DNA of 64,000 bases from Gremmenia infestans (taxonomy: Eukaryota > Ascomycota > Leotiomycetes > Helotiales > Hamatocanthoscyphaceae). The stretch lies in assembly GCA_032629725.1 (NCBI GenBank), contig JAFEVB010000036.1, positions 496,001 to 560,000 of the forward strand. The letters run 5' to 3'. A program made the position numbers and the translations under genes. The notes below the pieces were generated by a model, which ran no database searches, was not told the origin of the DNA, and worked only from the letters and a program-made list of their open reading frames with translations. This document shows, one piece after another, positions 12,360 through 23,958 of this stretch (positions within the stretch are counted from its first letter, which is position 1; each line of letters opens with the position of its first letter).

Positions 12360-14027
12360 ATGTCTTCCTCTGCCGTCGCTTCTTACCCAAGCGAGGGTAC
12401 CGACCCAACCTTCTTCGGGCAAGGATTTGAGGATCTGGACCACGATTTCTTCGAACAATTCGTTACATTCAGCCCCACTCATTGCGAACGGTCCGAATAC
12501 TCTGCTCTCCCGCTACCAAATTATCTGGAAAGATCACTCAGCGATAGTCACGAGACCCTGAGCTCCCTCGAAGATGACTCGAAGAACACAAATGCCCGTG
12601 ATTCCTGGCAAGGCGATTCCTGGGCGACATTCGATCCAGCCTTAGCCTCATCACACCCTAGTCATCTACAAAGCAATGGCCTATACTCGTCTGGCAGAGC
12701 CGCCATTTCAGATGGCGAGCTTCTCAGCCTTGAAGGAATCACATTGAATTCCCCTCATATACGCGCCCCCCCTCAACATTCTCTGCCATCATCTCCCTCA
12801 CCAGCCGTGACTGCAGCTTCTCGAAGAAAGACTCGTCTCGTGGAATCACTTTCTAAAACATTCCAAAAAGCAACTAGCAATATCGAAAGATCTCTTCGGA
12901 GCCCGATTCGAAAGAACTCTTCCCCAAAAATGGGACGTGTTCCCAATCTTAGCCAGTCAAGCATCGAGAATGTGGAAAATAAGTTTCAAGCGGATGCATT
13001 GAAGTTCAAGTTCGACTTTGAAGAAAACCCGGTTTCCTTTCTATCACCTACAGGAGTTGCCGATAGACCTATCACCCTGGACGAGATTCTCGAACTTGAT
13101 GTTAAAAGGCCTGACGGACCCGCATACAATACTCCGCAGATAAATCAAGCTACTGCATTACAGACACCTATGACAACTCCTTTATTGAGCAATGGTCATT
13201 CTCGGAAATCAAGCGGAGAGGATGTTGGGTTTCCTATTACTCCTCAACACCAGAACACCATGGACTTCTGGCGACAGGCACCTGAATCTTCAGAGCGCAA
13301 CAACTTTAGTAGCCCGAGCATATACCCAACAGCCGACATAGAAGCACCGGTATGGTGGAATCATGCCTCCACCGGACCCATGGCCCAGCCTTCACCGAAT
13401 GGATATCACACCAACCCGCAACTCGCCACCAAGAGCCTCGCTCACCAACTCCAGAACGACCTAGCATACCAAAACAACGACATCTCTTGCAACCCATCCA
13501 TCATGGCATCAGGACTCATGATCCAAATGCCAGGTTTCACAACCCAGCAATCCTTCGTCACCTCGCCACCCCTGAAGCAACAAGGCTTCACGCATTCAGC
13601 TCCTCAGCCGCAGCCAAGATACCACGCCCGCCGACCCTACAACCAAACCTCACCCAGGCAGCCATCGCAAACAAGTCCAGTGCGCAAAAATTTCTCGAGC
13701 GGCTCTAGCGACTCGGACTCACCTAAATCCCCATCGACGGGGACGGGTTTCCACGTCCGCAAGCGCAAGTCGCCTAACACGAGCAAGCACTCGACGCCGC
13801 GAACGGCACCTGGATTTGGAGGCGCGGGCGACTTTGTCAACTATACACCGAGTGATAGCAGGAAGATCTTGACGGGTGTTGCGCCCAGCGGGTCGTCGAA
13901 AACTAAGGCGCGGAGAGAGAAGGAGGCTATGGATAAGAGGAGGAAGCTTTCTCAGGCGGCGTTGAGGGCTGTTAAGGCTGCGGGAGGGGATGTCGAGAGC
14001 CTTGTTGAACAGGGTCTGTTTGCATAA
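12360..14027 (+). CDS. wetA: WetA-like developmental regulator of conidial maturation
   Basis: An intronless frame of 555 residues. Most of it is disordered and rich in Ser, Pro, Gln and Asn, with an acidic aromatic N-terminus (FEDLDHDFFEQF). The last 60 residues are ordered and basic: FVNYTPSDSRKILTGVAPSG, then SKTKARREKEAMDKRRKLSQ, then a helix ending EQGLFA. This C-terminal block is the ESC1/WetA-related domain. In Aspergillus, WetA is the last member of the BrlA-AbaA-WetA cascade and is needed for spore wall maturation, trehalose storage and conidial viability. The Lys/Arg-rich block and KARRRK-like motifs suggest nuclear location and possible DNA binding. A second possible SP-rich segment, FHVRKRKSPNTSKHSTPR, may be a nuclear localisation signal. 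The assignment rests mainly on the tail. Confidence 0.78.
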   Translation: MSSSAVASYPSEGTDPTFFGQGFEDLDHDFFEQFVTFSPTHCERSEYSALPLPNYLERSLSDSHETLSSLEDDSKNTNARDSWQGDSWATFDPALASSHPSHLQSNGLYSSGRAAISDGELLSLEGITLNSPHIRAPPQHSLPSSPSPAVTAASRRKTRLVESLSKTFQKATSNIERSLRSPIRKNSSPKMGRVPNLSQSSIENVENKFQADALKFKFDFEENPVSFLSPTGVADRPITLDEILELDVKRPDGPAYNTPQINQATALQTPMTTPLLSNGHSRKSSGEDVGFPITPQHQNTMDFWRQAPESSERNNFSSPSIYPTADIEAPVWWNHASTGPMAQPSPNGYHTNPQLATKSLAHQLQNDLAYQNNDISCNPSIMASGLMIQMPGFTTQQSFVTSPPLKQQGFTHSAPQPQPRYHARRPYNQTSPRQPSQTSPVRKNFSSGSSDSDSPKSPSTGTGFHVRKRKSPNTSKHSTPRTAPGFGGAGDFVNYTPSDSRKILTGVAPSGSSKTKARREKEAMDKRRKLSQAALRAVKAAGGDVESLVEQGLFA

Positions 14028-16699
14028 ATTTATTAATACTTTTCTTTCGCTTTGGTGGTAATTAATGGATCGCAGCTTTTGTATATGTCTGAGACCTAGT
14101 AGCGTTGTACACGATCAGAATAATAATAATAATAATAATTACCTTTATACCTTACTCGTGAATTACTGAATGTGATGTTTCAATTAGGGTGAGGATTTTC
14201 ATTACCCTCACTCTTTCCTCTCAAATTGAACGATATGTCTGAGACGAATGTGCTTGAGTCATTCTACAAGATAAGAGCTTGAGATGCTTCACTCTGACAT
14301 TCGAACTCAATTTTCCGGGATGCAGTAATTTAAACATTCCATAATCCCATAACCCCTGATTCATTCATCCACCGTGCAACATTACGAATACCGGGCCAGA
14401 TACTGCACTTCCCAGGGATTGATATATCCTCAATGAAAAGTCATTACACACGAAAATTGGCTAGGTTTAATATTTGCTATTTTCCAGCAGTCTGTTACAT
14501 TGACCTTATGAATTCTTCCGATGTTTTAGGAATACCTCAGAATCGAAAAGCGCCCTCCATTATCCTTACTGCTGATATCATGGCTCCCTTGGCCGTTCAT
14601 CTTTCTTGATTGGTACATTGTACCCGTAAACTTCGCGATTCATTCCTGGCGGACCCTATCCTATCTACTCTCATCCAGTCAACAAATATTATGGCCCGGG
14701 ACACTCACTTCATGATACTCTTGAGTTTGGTTAACAGGATAATCCGGAAGATGTAACAATGAGCTTGACTACCAGTTTTCCCGTGCATATAATGAATGGA
14801 CTGGTATATAATCCATCGTCAAATCCGCAGCATACTTGCGCTCCGGCGCAAATGCTTCCCATCGCCACCAAGTTGGAAGTCGAGAATCCTGGCTCCAAGT
14901 CAGGAGGTATGTAACTACAGTGGAAAAGGGGCAAACAAACCATTGAATCGATCTTTTTGATATTCATCCAGGTACCTGCCCAATGAATTAGCACAGCAAC
15001 AAGTCAAGTGCCTGGAGAGAGCCAAGGGGTGTAAAAGCTGTCGGAAGCTGACAGATTGGCTTGAAGCAGCTCCCATAGAAGAAAACAGCTTTTTGTATGA
15101 GAATAAGCTTACCAGTAAATCAGATACTCATCAATCGTTTTGAACAAATTAAGTTCTAATGGCGTTAGGCCGCTTTTGAGCAATCTAAATCCCTGCAATT
15201 GATATGTGTATTTCTGAGCGAGCTCTGTTAAACCTGGTTTCGAGCGCGGCTTTCTAGCTGGTTGGAAGTGGATCTGCGACTGCTGTGCTTTCTTTTGAAC
15301 TTCCAATTGAAGGTATTTTGGTGGTGGAGGTCGGTAGGCGGCGGTGATATTTGTCGCGCCATGGGATAGTGGAGTTCAATGAAAAGACCAAATCAAATAT
15401 GCGCACGCTTGGATTCCATTTGCAAAGTGACAGTGATAACGAGGGTTGATTTTTATATGAAAACTTTAAGGGATGTGATTGACCTCATTCCAGATGCATA
15501 CCTTCCATACTTACCTACCTATGAAAAAATGATTATTTTCCCTCTGGAAAGAACCAATCAACGATAGACAGTACTGTACAGTAGTAGATCCAAAGAACAA
15601 AGAATAAAGCAGTACCAAGGTAGTTGATGTCTATTCATTTGCCTCTTCTCTACTTACTTTCCCTATTGTCCCTAAGGTAAGGGCATCCATCATCCAGCCT
15701 CATGAGTTGTGAGTGACTGGTGGATAGACACAGCGGCACTAACATAATGTGGCAGGCAGAGTGTGGGGTGACACTTCAAGCTGATAATGCCGCCCTTGTT
15801 CTCCACAAGACTGGTCGAGTGGTCGTCGTCGAGAAGAAGACAGGCGAAGACAGGAGAGAGAGAAGATGGTGTAGGTACCTACAGACTTGTGTGGTGCAGC
15901 CATTTGCCAGTACCAGTACAGTATCAACAAGATTATCAAATTGCATTGCCCACCCACTCGCTCGAGTGTCGCTACTGTACGTACTGCATGTCCACTGCCA
16001 CGGTACTGTAGCAAGGGTTATGTCGTTTATATCTATTCTAAGCCGCTGCGGCGTTGCAGCATTCAGTTCATTGGCGGCTGAGAATGAAAAAAACGACGCC
16101 AAACTCTCAGCCCCCAGCGCTCAAGTCAAGCTCGTCCCATCCCCTCCCATCCGATGATTGATAGACAGCTAAGAATCGAGATGGAGACTGCAGAGTTCTC
16201 CATCTCTGCTACCTTCCACATAGCCTCCCAGGAAATATCGACACCAACATCGAAATTTATGCATACGAGCCCGTGTCTGCGTCGAGACATACAGCCAACC
16301 GTTTCATCTCTGCGACGCGCCCAAATAACGCTGCCTGGCGGCAATCCTGGCGCAAGACTGAGCCCTTGAAAACGTAGAGAAAGTGCTATTGTATATATCG
16401 CGGGTAATCTTCAGTCATAGGGGAGGGGAGCAACCAACTTTAAACTAGAGCCCTGGGATTGGGTGAGTAATTGCGCCCTATATTTTCTGGGCTCCTACCC
16501 AAGAAAGTTGTTCTTTCAGTCGTCCAGGCAGGTCGCTGCCAGGGCGAGTCAGTGATTTTGGCTGAGAAAGATGCTATATATCTTCACATTGATCTCTCAG
16601 ATAGAACCCGGTAGCTAACATATTCTTTGGTACTAGATCCCACGGATAATTTCCTTCTGCCATAATACTGGTTGCGACGTCGATCAAGAATACTAGGGA
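14028..16699. other. 2.7-kb intergenic region, no supported gene
   Basis: Open frames at 14731-14994, 15109-15306, 15379-15567 and 15720-16157 lack any family resemblance and have no splice partners. Visible items are an (AAT)7 microsatellite at 14119-14140, a palindrome CAGTACTGTACAGTAG at 15570-15585 and related TACTGTAC copies at 15972-15985 and 16002-16010. The last 300 bases are the likely leader of the DUF3433 gene. Confidence 0.55.
14119..14140. repeat. Microsatellite (AAT)n
   Basis: About seven AAT units just downstream of the wetA-like stop codon, probably in its 3' untranslated region. Confidence 0.9.
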
Positions 16700-19574
16700 A
16701 TGGCCAATCATGGTGGGGGAGATGGCTACCCTTGGGACGACTCAGGGTCCATTCGACCAGACTTGAGCCATAATGTATCCTCGATATCTGCAGTCAGCTC
16801 TATGTCGAGTGGGGATGAACCTAGGGTCTCCGTGGTGTCTCTTCCCTCGCCAATGTTAGACGGTCCAGGGTCATTCTCGAGCGAACAAAGTGATGTCAGC
16901 CATGTGCAGCTCTCATCAATTGAGGGCTCTGGGGTGAGATCTCCAAGCAGCCTTCATCGGTCATCAGCATCACTTCCCGATGCTCTTCGGGTTGGATCAC
17001 CCTCAACTCCTTTGGGAGGCTTCTTCAACCCCTTCCGTAGTGCAAAGGGGTCATATGAAGCCGTATCTGCTGCAGATCGATCTAAGAGAGGATCGACATC
17101 TAGTAGGCCAGGATCTAGACGATTCTCGACTCAAAGAAAGGGCTCTTTGCTAGGGGGGAATCATAAATCTATACCGGAGGGAGAAGAGATCGATATGGGA
17201 CTGTTGCAAAGTGCAATGCCAATGTCATTCACTCCGCACAAAACCTGTTATGCTACTGTGGAGGAGGAAGAGTCAGACATCGTCGGCGATAGAGGCTCTG
17301 TCGACCTCTCATCCTTCACTGGCCCTATGAACCCTTTGAGTGAGACCAGGTGGAAGGAAATTAACCGCCAGGAGCAGTCGGGCATCTTGACGGGAGGCTT
17401 AGGAGCAGGATGGACTCCTGATGACACCGAAACCATTACGAGCACCGATCTATATGCAAGTGCCCCTCAAACTCCTCGTACGCCTTCGCTATCTCGTAGA
17501 ATGTCATTTCGGTCCCCTGGATTGTCAAGGCAGCCAACCCTGCGAGATCTGGCGCAAATTGAAGCCAATAAAAGAGGCAAGGTTATACAAGTCATCGTGG
17601 AGGACGAGCAGAAAGAAACCGAAGAAGAGGAAGAAGCAATGGGCGATATCGTGGATCTCAGCTCCATGACAGGCTCGGCCAATACTAGATCTATCCATGA
17701 CCCGCTCAACGTGCCCAAGCAACCCCGGAAGAATACACTGCTAGTTCCAAATTCCGAGGTGTTCTTTCCACAGGCAAATTGGAAGCCATTCTCTATGCGC
17801 TGGCCATACCTAACAGCTCTTATTGTAATATCCGTCACGCTCGCTGCTTCTCAAGAGTATTTGTATCAGAAGTCCTCCAGGAAACCCCTCTACGAGTTTA
17901 AATCTGCTTCAGAATTGAACACCTGGGACTATTTTTGTTTCAAATATCTACCAACTATCGTAGCTGTCATATTTGGCATTTTGTGGCAGGTCACCGATTT
18001 TGAGGTCAAGCGGTTGGAGGCATATTACCAACTTTCTAAGCCAGGAGGAGCGCTGGCAGCTGAGTCCATCAACGTTGACTACATTACCTTCTTCAACTTC
18101 TTCCGCCCAGTCAGGGCAATGAAGTATAAGCACTATGCTGTAGCAGTGTCCTCCCTGGCCACCCTCATAGCAGTGTCTCTTATACCTACTTTACAAGCTG
18201 CCTCTGTCAAATTAAAGCCGGATCGAGCGACACGACTCTTGGATCCCGACGAAAAAAAAGGAATTTATATTGACCCTGTCTGGTCGAGGTTCCTGAGTGT
18301 TTTGTAAGTATTCCTCCGAACATACTCTTTCCTTTCGACCTATTCGGGAGTTTGAAAGTCCCATATGGTCTGGAGCTGAAACCCTCCCGGATCCTGAACC
18401 TTATTTCGATCAAGCAATGCTGACTTTGAGATCTACCAGGTTGGTATTTGTGGCCGTGTTTGGGTGTGTTTTGGTTTGGCAGCTTCAAAAACGGCATTCT
18501 GGGCTGGTTGCCGACGTCAAGGGGATTGCAGGAGTTGCTGCAATGGCAAATCGAAGCCACATTTTGATGGACTTCAAGGATATGGATACTGTGACTCCTG
18601 ATGAGATCCACAATAGGCTCAAAGCCCATCGCTACACTCTCCGCAATTCATCACTTGCACCGGAGGAAAATGCGCCTCTTACCCAAGCGGAAAAAGACAT
18701 GTATGGTCAACATAAACTTCCAGGGAACCCGCACCCTCTCATGCTGCGTCTGCCTGCCGGGATTCCATTCGTCTTAGGCATATTGTTGTTCTTGGTCTTG
18801 ATGCCTATCTTCCTCTTCCAGCCCAAAGTGAACATTGTCACAGAAAAAGCGCCCTGGCTCCTAACCGGCATAGCCGTCGCTATCAAAATAGCCTGGGGTA
18901 CCCTCGAGACTGATGTACGCATGATCGAGCCGTTCTACATCCTTTCCTTACGCCACGCCTCCCCAAAAGTCTTGACTCTAGACTACACAGCCATGGCCTT
19001 TGGCTGGATGCCGATCCGCGCGCTGATGAACGGCCATTTCCTCGTCGCGCTCGTAGGACTAGGTTCCGTGCTAGCAGAAGTCCTGACGATCTGCTGCACG
19101 TCTTTCGCCAACGTATCCGGCATCGATTTTACAAAGAATCCCCCGCCAGCGCGCCAACGCCGAGGAAAAAATGCCATCAATGCCGGCGAGGAAACGTTCC
19201 GCTCCTTCTGGATCTCATTCGGGCTCGCAGTTTCCATTCTCTTCTTCCTCTGCTTCGTCGCTACATCGGTGTATTCGCGTCGACGGCACGCGTTCTTGCC
19301 TCGGCAGCCAAGTACGATTGCTTCTATCTTGGCCTTTATTCATCAGAGTAAGATGTTGTATGACTTCGTGGGCACGGAAGGCATGGATAATGATAGTATG
19401 GTTACGAGACTCGTGGGCATTGGGAAGACTTATGGACTGGGTTGGTTTACGGGACGAGATGGAGAGATGCATTGCGGGGTCGATGAGGAGGAGTTGGTGT
19501 CTGCTTATAAGCATGGGGAGGATTCGAAGAAGGCGAACATGCCGTGGAATAGTAATTGGCAGAGTTTTGATTGA
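16700..19574 (+). CDS. DUF3433 multi-pass membrane protein (SPRAY-like)
   Basis: Two exons, 16700-18303 and 18440-19574, give 912 residues. The 136-nt intron joins RFLSVL to LVFVAVFGCVLVW. The first 360 or so residues are disordered and rich in Ser, Pro and acidic residues, presumably cytosolic and phosphorylatable. The rest has two similar membrane halves, each with a hydrophobic helix pair and a conserved segment: DYITFFNFFRPVRAMKYKHY in the first and DYTAMAFGWMPIRAL in the second. This duplicated pattern marks the fungal DUF3433 family, to which the Neurospora SPRAY protein (hyphal branching, calcium gradient at the tip) is, as I recall, related. Function in this fungus is inference only. 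The C-terminal tail of about 90 residues is soluble. Confidence 0.82.
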
Positions 19575-19910
19575 GGGTAAGGGGTTTGCATATAATGTAT
19601 GTTTAGATGAGTATATGATGGAGTTCTAAGAGGGTAGACAGATTTGAGGTTGTTATACATAACTAGGAAGAGCGGTTTGATATAACTATAGATCATACAT
19701 TACAATTGAAGAGCAAAGTATGCAGCAGTGAAAGAAGTGAGAAATGTCATCCATAGACTCGGGTTTAGATAGATAGTATGCTAATGCTGACATTGCTGTA
19801 TTCTTCTAAAACTCCATCCAGAACATCAAGTGAGAGTTCTCTCCTCTTCAACGTAAACCACAAATCAAATAGCCCTTATTCCAATCTATCTACAATCATC
19901 ACCCATCAAC
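19575..19910. other. Convergent 3' intergenic spacer
   Basis: Holds the 3' ends of the plus-strand DUF3433 gene and the minus-strand thioesterase gene. Nothing else is seen. Confidence 0.6.
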
Positions 19911-21482
19911 CTACCCCATCAGCCCCCCCTTCTCCCCCTCCTCCACAGCAGGACCATGATCATTCAACACTAAACACCTTCTCCTCGCATCCAAAAACAT
20001 CATAAACTGCGCATAGCTCTCCGGGATAATCCTCACGTCGCGGCCAACCTCAAACGTATAATTAAACACGCCCGTCGGTTTCGTCTCCCCATCGTGCTCC
20101 ACATTCTTCACCTTACTATCAACCCTAATCTGCACCCTCGTGCTGCCCTCGGGACTCACCTTTCCGCCATTCCCACTCCAACTCGCACTCGATTCGTGCT
20201 CTAGGATGGGGGAATCGGAATAAGCGACGGTGGCGGTGAGGTATAGCACTGAGCCTACGGGCACGGGGTTTTCGAACGTCGAGGGATCGAGAGCGATGAA
20301 TTTCGGGCGCGTGTGGGATATGGACGAGGCGCAGGTGAAGGCTAGTTCGAAGGTGGATTTCAGGAGGAAGCCGCCGAAGATCATGAAGTTGTGGCGGTTA
20401 CGGTACTGGGGCTGCATAATGGTCACGGATTGGATTTGTGTGTTTTTCATACTGCATTCCTTGATTAATTTGGCTTTCCCTACTTTGAGATTTCCAGATG
20501 GATGGAAGGGGAAGGGGACTTACTATTCTGCATTATCGGGCTTGCGGGAAGGGTTGTTGGGATCGTGCCACGAGAGTTGTTGGAGCCAGAGGGCGTGGAT
20601 TAGATCTGATTCTTCGTCGTTTGGAGCTTGTTTGCGGAGGGCGAGTCCTAGGGCTGCCTTTTTGCGGTCGTGATTTTGTTGGCCGCGGGTGAAGAGGATA
20701 TTTTCTTCGGGCGTGGTGGTTTTGAGGGGGCTTATGGCTACTGATTTCTTAGTTGCTGGATCTAGGGATACCTTTGTTTGTTCTTGTTAGAAAATGTTAG
20801 TGGGGGTGAGAGGGGTGAGGGAGTACCATGGTGAAAGCACAGGTCATTAATATGTCTTCTTCTTTGACCGTCTCGCCTTCAGCAGCTGCTTTCGCAACTT
20901 GCAGTGAGACCTCCATGCTGCTTCTTCCTGTAGCAAACGTGACCTGGCCACTGAGTTCCAAGTCACAGATTTCGGTCAAGGGACGAGTGAGAGTAATCCT
21001 ATCTACGGCTGCTGTGACCGTCATAACCGAATCGCCCGTGTGCTTGTAAGCAACGACGCCAGCAAGGGCATCCAGATCCATGAAGATGGTCCCAAGTCTG
21101 ATATGACCGGAAGAGTTGATATATTTATCCAACAACCAGGGATCTCTTGCCAGAGGCAATATCTACATGACGATCAGCATTGAACTGGAATATGGATCAT
21201 GTGACTTACGACTTTGGTATGGCTGTCCTGCATCGTTTTCGGACTCAGATCCCTCTCAACCTTGTCGGTAGACACAGGCTGTATCTTTGTCTTTTCATCA
21301 CGCTGTTTTTTAAATGCCTCGATGAATGGAGTGCTTGTTCGCATGGCGGTGAGTTCCGAGTAGACTCCATCAGTTCGGCATCTTGCACACGCTGAGAATG
21401 CTCTTCTTGTTGGACGAGCGGACAGATGAGCAGCGCGGAGGCTTGACGTGAGACGGGGGAACTGTGAAATTCGATTCGACAT
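19911..21482 (-). CDS. ACOT9: Acyl-CoA thioesterase, ACOT9-like, mitochondrial
   Basis: Four exons, 21482-21210, 21162-20827, 20771-20524 and 20451-19911, give 465 residues. The N-terminus (SRISQFPRLTSSLRAAHLSA-like, rich in Arg and Ser) looks like a mitochondrial presequence. Two HotDog domains follow. The first, in exon 2, carries DKYINSSGHIRLGTIFMDLD and AGVVAYKHTGD. The second, in exon 4, carries QPQYRNRHNFMIFGGFL and a helix FELAFTCASS, matching the ACOT9/ACOT10 family's QPQDRNxHxxIFGGFLM signature. The enzyme would hydrolyse acyl-CoA to free acid and CoA in the matrix. At the third intron the first AG would create a stop codon; the next one (TGCAG) restores the family sequence, which decides the splice. 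Confidence 0.88.
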
Positions 21483-22952
21483 TTTGTGGTTGTACAGGTG
21501 AGGTTATTCTAGAGACGTTGAGTTGTGGTATTAATAGTCGGTCTTCCTTCTTCGCTCCCTCGGTAACAGGATCGGGCAGATGTGGACTAAGATAAGAACG
21601 GAAGTGAAGATAGAAAAGGTAGACTTTAAAGATAGAATTGAGACAAAATCGGTATTCTCAATCGTTCAATAAAAGTCGGCATGTTTTCAAGCTACATACT
21701 ACCTACATACTCCATGGTCGTCTCTTGTTGACATTGTGAATTGAGGATAGCTTTAGGCGATGGAAACTATGCGATATCAAGGGGTTGGTGTTTGGGGTTC
21801 AACAACGCAATACAGAATTAAGTAACCGACTCATTGGAGAAACCACCTTTAGACTGCGTGCATTGCTCTGTGTTAATATGAATACACTTTAAGATAGAAT
21901 GTAAGATGGTCACATGATTATCATGTGATCTTGAATAAGGTTACCGGCTTGAGTTTACCGTGAAGATCTTGGGACGGTTTTACGGAGTAACAAGCTAGCC
22001 AAAAGCAGATTTCAGCTCGAGGTCTAGACATGCAGTATCTATATTTCAAAGATTTTGTGGAAGCGATTGTATTTTTGTAATCATTGTGGCCAGTAGTAGT
22101 GGTCTTCATGAAGCTCTGACACGAGCAATGCTTCATCAATTCACACCCGGTTTGAGTAGCACTGGGATTGTAACATTGACGATCAATGAATGACATATTT
22201 ACTTCATGCACGGTTACAGACTTTCATACCAATGTCTCGAATCAGATCTTTTGGCGCTCAGGTACCCGTTGACTGCAGAATGCGAGGCGAGGAGGGACGG
22301 GCGCTAATAAAACATCAACTTTCGGCCTGCCTCGTGAGGAAGAAGCTGGAGCTGAGTAAAACGGGTATGAAAAATCTTTGTTCCAGCCTCCAAGCCAGGA
22401 CCCCACTCCAGGTCCAATTCGCAGGAGACGTCTCTCTTTACTATGAGTTAATTATTGTCGACCGGTTAACGCGTACCTCCGTACAGTAGAAGCGCCTGAT
22501 GAGGCAAAGATTATTCGATACGAGCGTCTCTCGCGAAGCCGAGAGATTGGTCTGGGAGGCTGTGCAAGACGGAGGTTGTCGTTTTTAAGCTCCGTGTTAC
22601 AGAAGACGTTTGCAACACGTACTGGGAAATGGAACTGGAACTTCAGACTGCGCTGTAATGTACTGTACCGTACTGTAGCAAAGATCGAAACATCCGGTTG
22701 CTTGCCAGCCCAGCGATCAGGGACAAATAATACCGTAATATCTGCTGGCGGGGCGGATGACTTATTTGGCTTGACTACTGACTACTGGTGATGATAACCT
22801 AAAAATCATAATCGTGATGAAGGGAAGGGGGTTCCCGGGATAATACGATGCTGACATGTTATAGCTTACTCTAGTAGCTAGCCGTACTCCGTATATCAGC
22901 AGAATTATGTCTTTATGATAGACGTCGTATTCAATTAGGATGGTGGTGATTT

Positions 22953-22976
22953 TCATTTTTATTTTTATTTTTATTT
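22953..22976. repeat. Microsatellite (ATTTTT)n
   Basis: Four copies of a 6-bp ATTTTT unit. Confidence 0.85.
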
Positions 22977-23424
22977 GTACCTTCGTACAGTCTAGAGGCG
23001 TATGCTTATGCTTATATTTCAAAGGATTGATAGAGATCTGCATAAAGGATCCGTCCATACGCGGCCAAAGCTGTACAGTAAAATCACCAATATGACCGCG
23101 TAATATTTGGTTCTCATTGATAGGCTTACCCGATTGGGAATGTCGACTATGGAATTTTATGCCGTCAACCAGTCATTGTTGGCTTGGTAGTGTCAATTTC
23201 CACCGCCGAGTCTCAGCTTTTGACCTAGAACGGACAAGCCCCAGCCCCAATAACACGAAGCAGTGAGTGAGAAAGTGCTCCGTAGTAGGTAGTGAGTGAG
23301 TGAGTGAGCACCTAGTGAGCACCAGACCAGCCAGACCCGCATGCAAGCAGCGTCTCTCTCCGCTCCCCAGCACCAGCCAAAATTGGCCCCCCTTCCTGCC
23401 GTACGATCAACCCACCTAGCCTGC

Positions 23425-23475
23425 CACCCTACAACCCTACCACCCTACCACCCTACCACCCTACCACCCTACCAA
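23425..23475. repeat. Minisatellite (CCCTACCA)n
   Basis: Five or so copies of the 8-bp unit CCCTACCA, flanked by CCCTACAA and CCAAACCCAACCC variants. It lies about 500 bp upstream of the FLC-type start codon. It is not a telomeric repeat, which would be CCCTAA. Confidence 0.9.
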
Positions 23476-23958
23476 ACCCAACCCAATCCAACCCCAACTC
23501 CTGTCGACATTAACATTCATACATACTATTCAACTCCAACCTCCGACTTCACCACCACCACGACCACCGCCTCTACCCCTCCCTCTAGCCATCGTTGTCG
23601 ACATCTCTCGTTCTCGACCTTCGATCCCGACTCGCCTTCTCTCTTCCTTTTTTTGTGAGCTGGAAACCTCACTCGTCTCTCGTTACCTTGGGTCTACTCG
23701 TCATTCCGTCGCTCTCAATAAACCTTCACATCAACTTAGCAGCTTCTCGTAACACGCTTCATCATCAACGCTGTACTGCGAAGGGATTATCGAGAGGAAG
23801 TCCTGCTTTGTGTGCAGACCGATCATACATTTAGTTGGTTGTAGGGGAGCGTCTGCATACACCGACCGACTTCCCGATACCATAATCGGAAGCCCCGGGA
23901 CCACAACGCCAGTACCTCCTTTGTCGCGACGACATTCGTCCCTCATACCTTCGCCATC

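Larger units (their letters stand above)
21483..23958. other. 2.5-kb intergenic region, long leader of the FLC-type gene
   Basis: Divergent promoters lie here. Open frames are low-complexity or unconvincing. Items seen: TACGGAGTA at 21981-21989, TGTACTGTACCGTACTGTAG at 22659-22678, TACTCCGTA at 22884-22892, (ATTTTT)n at 22953-22976, GTGA repeats near 23290-23310 and a (CCCTACCA)n array at 23440-23475. From about 23500 to the start codon the + strand is strongly pyrimidine-rich, as in a long fungal 5' leader. Confidence 0.55.

Noticed and set aside
15720..16157. 145-codon frame upstream of the DUF3433 gene
   Set aside because: Overlaps TACTGTAC palindromes and has several competing frames; not protein-like.
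23425..23475. Interstitial telomere repeat
   Set aside because: The unit is CCCTACCA, not CCCTAA.
23341..23658. Open frame rich in Pro, Thr and Ser
   Set aside because: Translation of the CCCTACCA array and polypyrimidine leader; low complexity.
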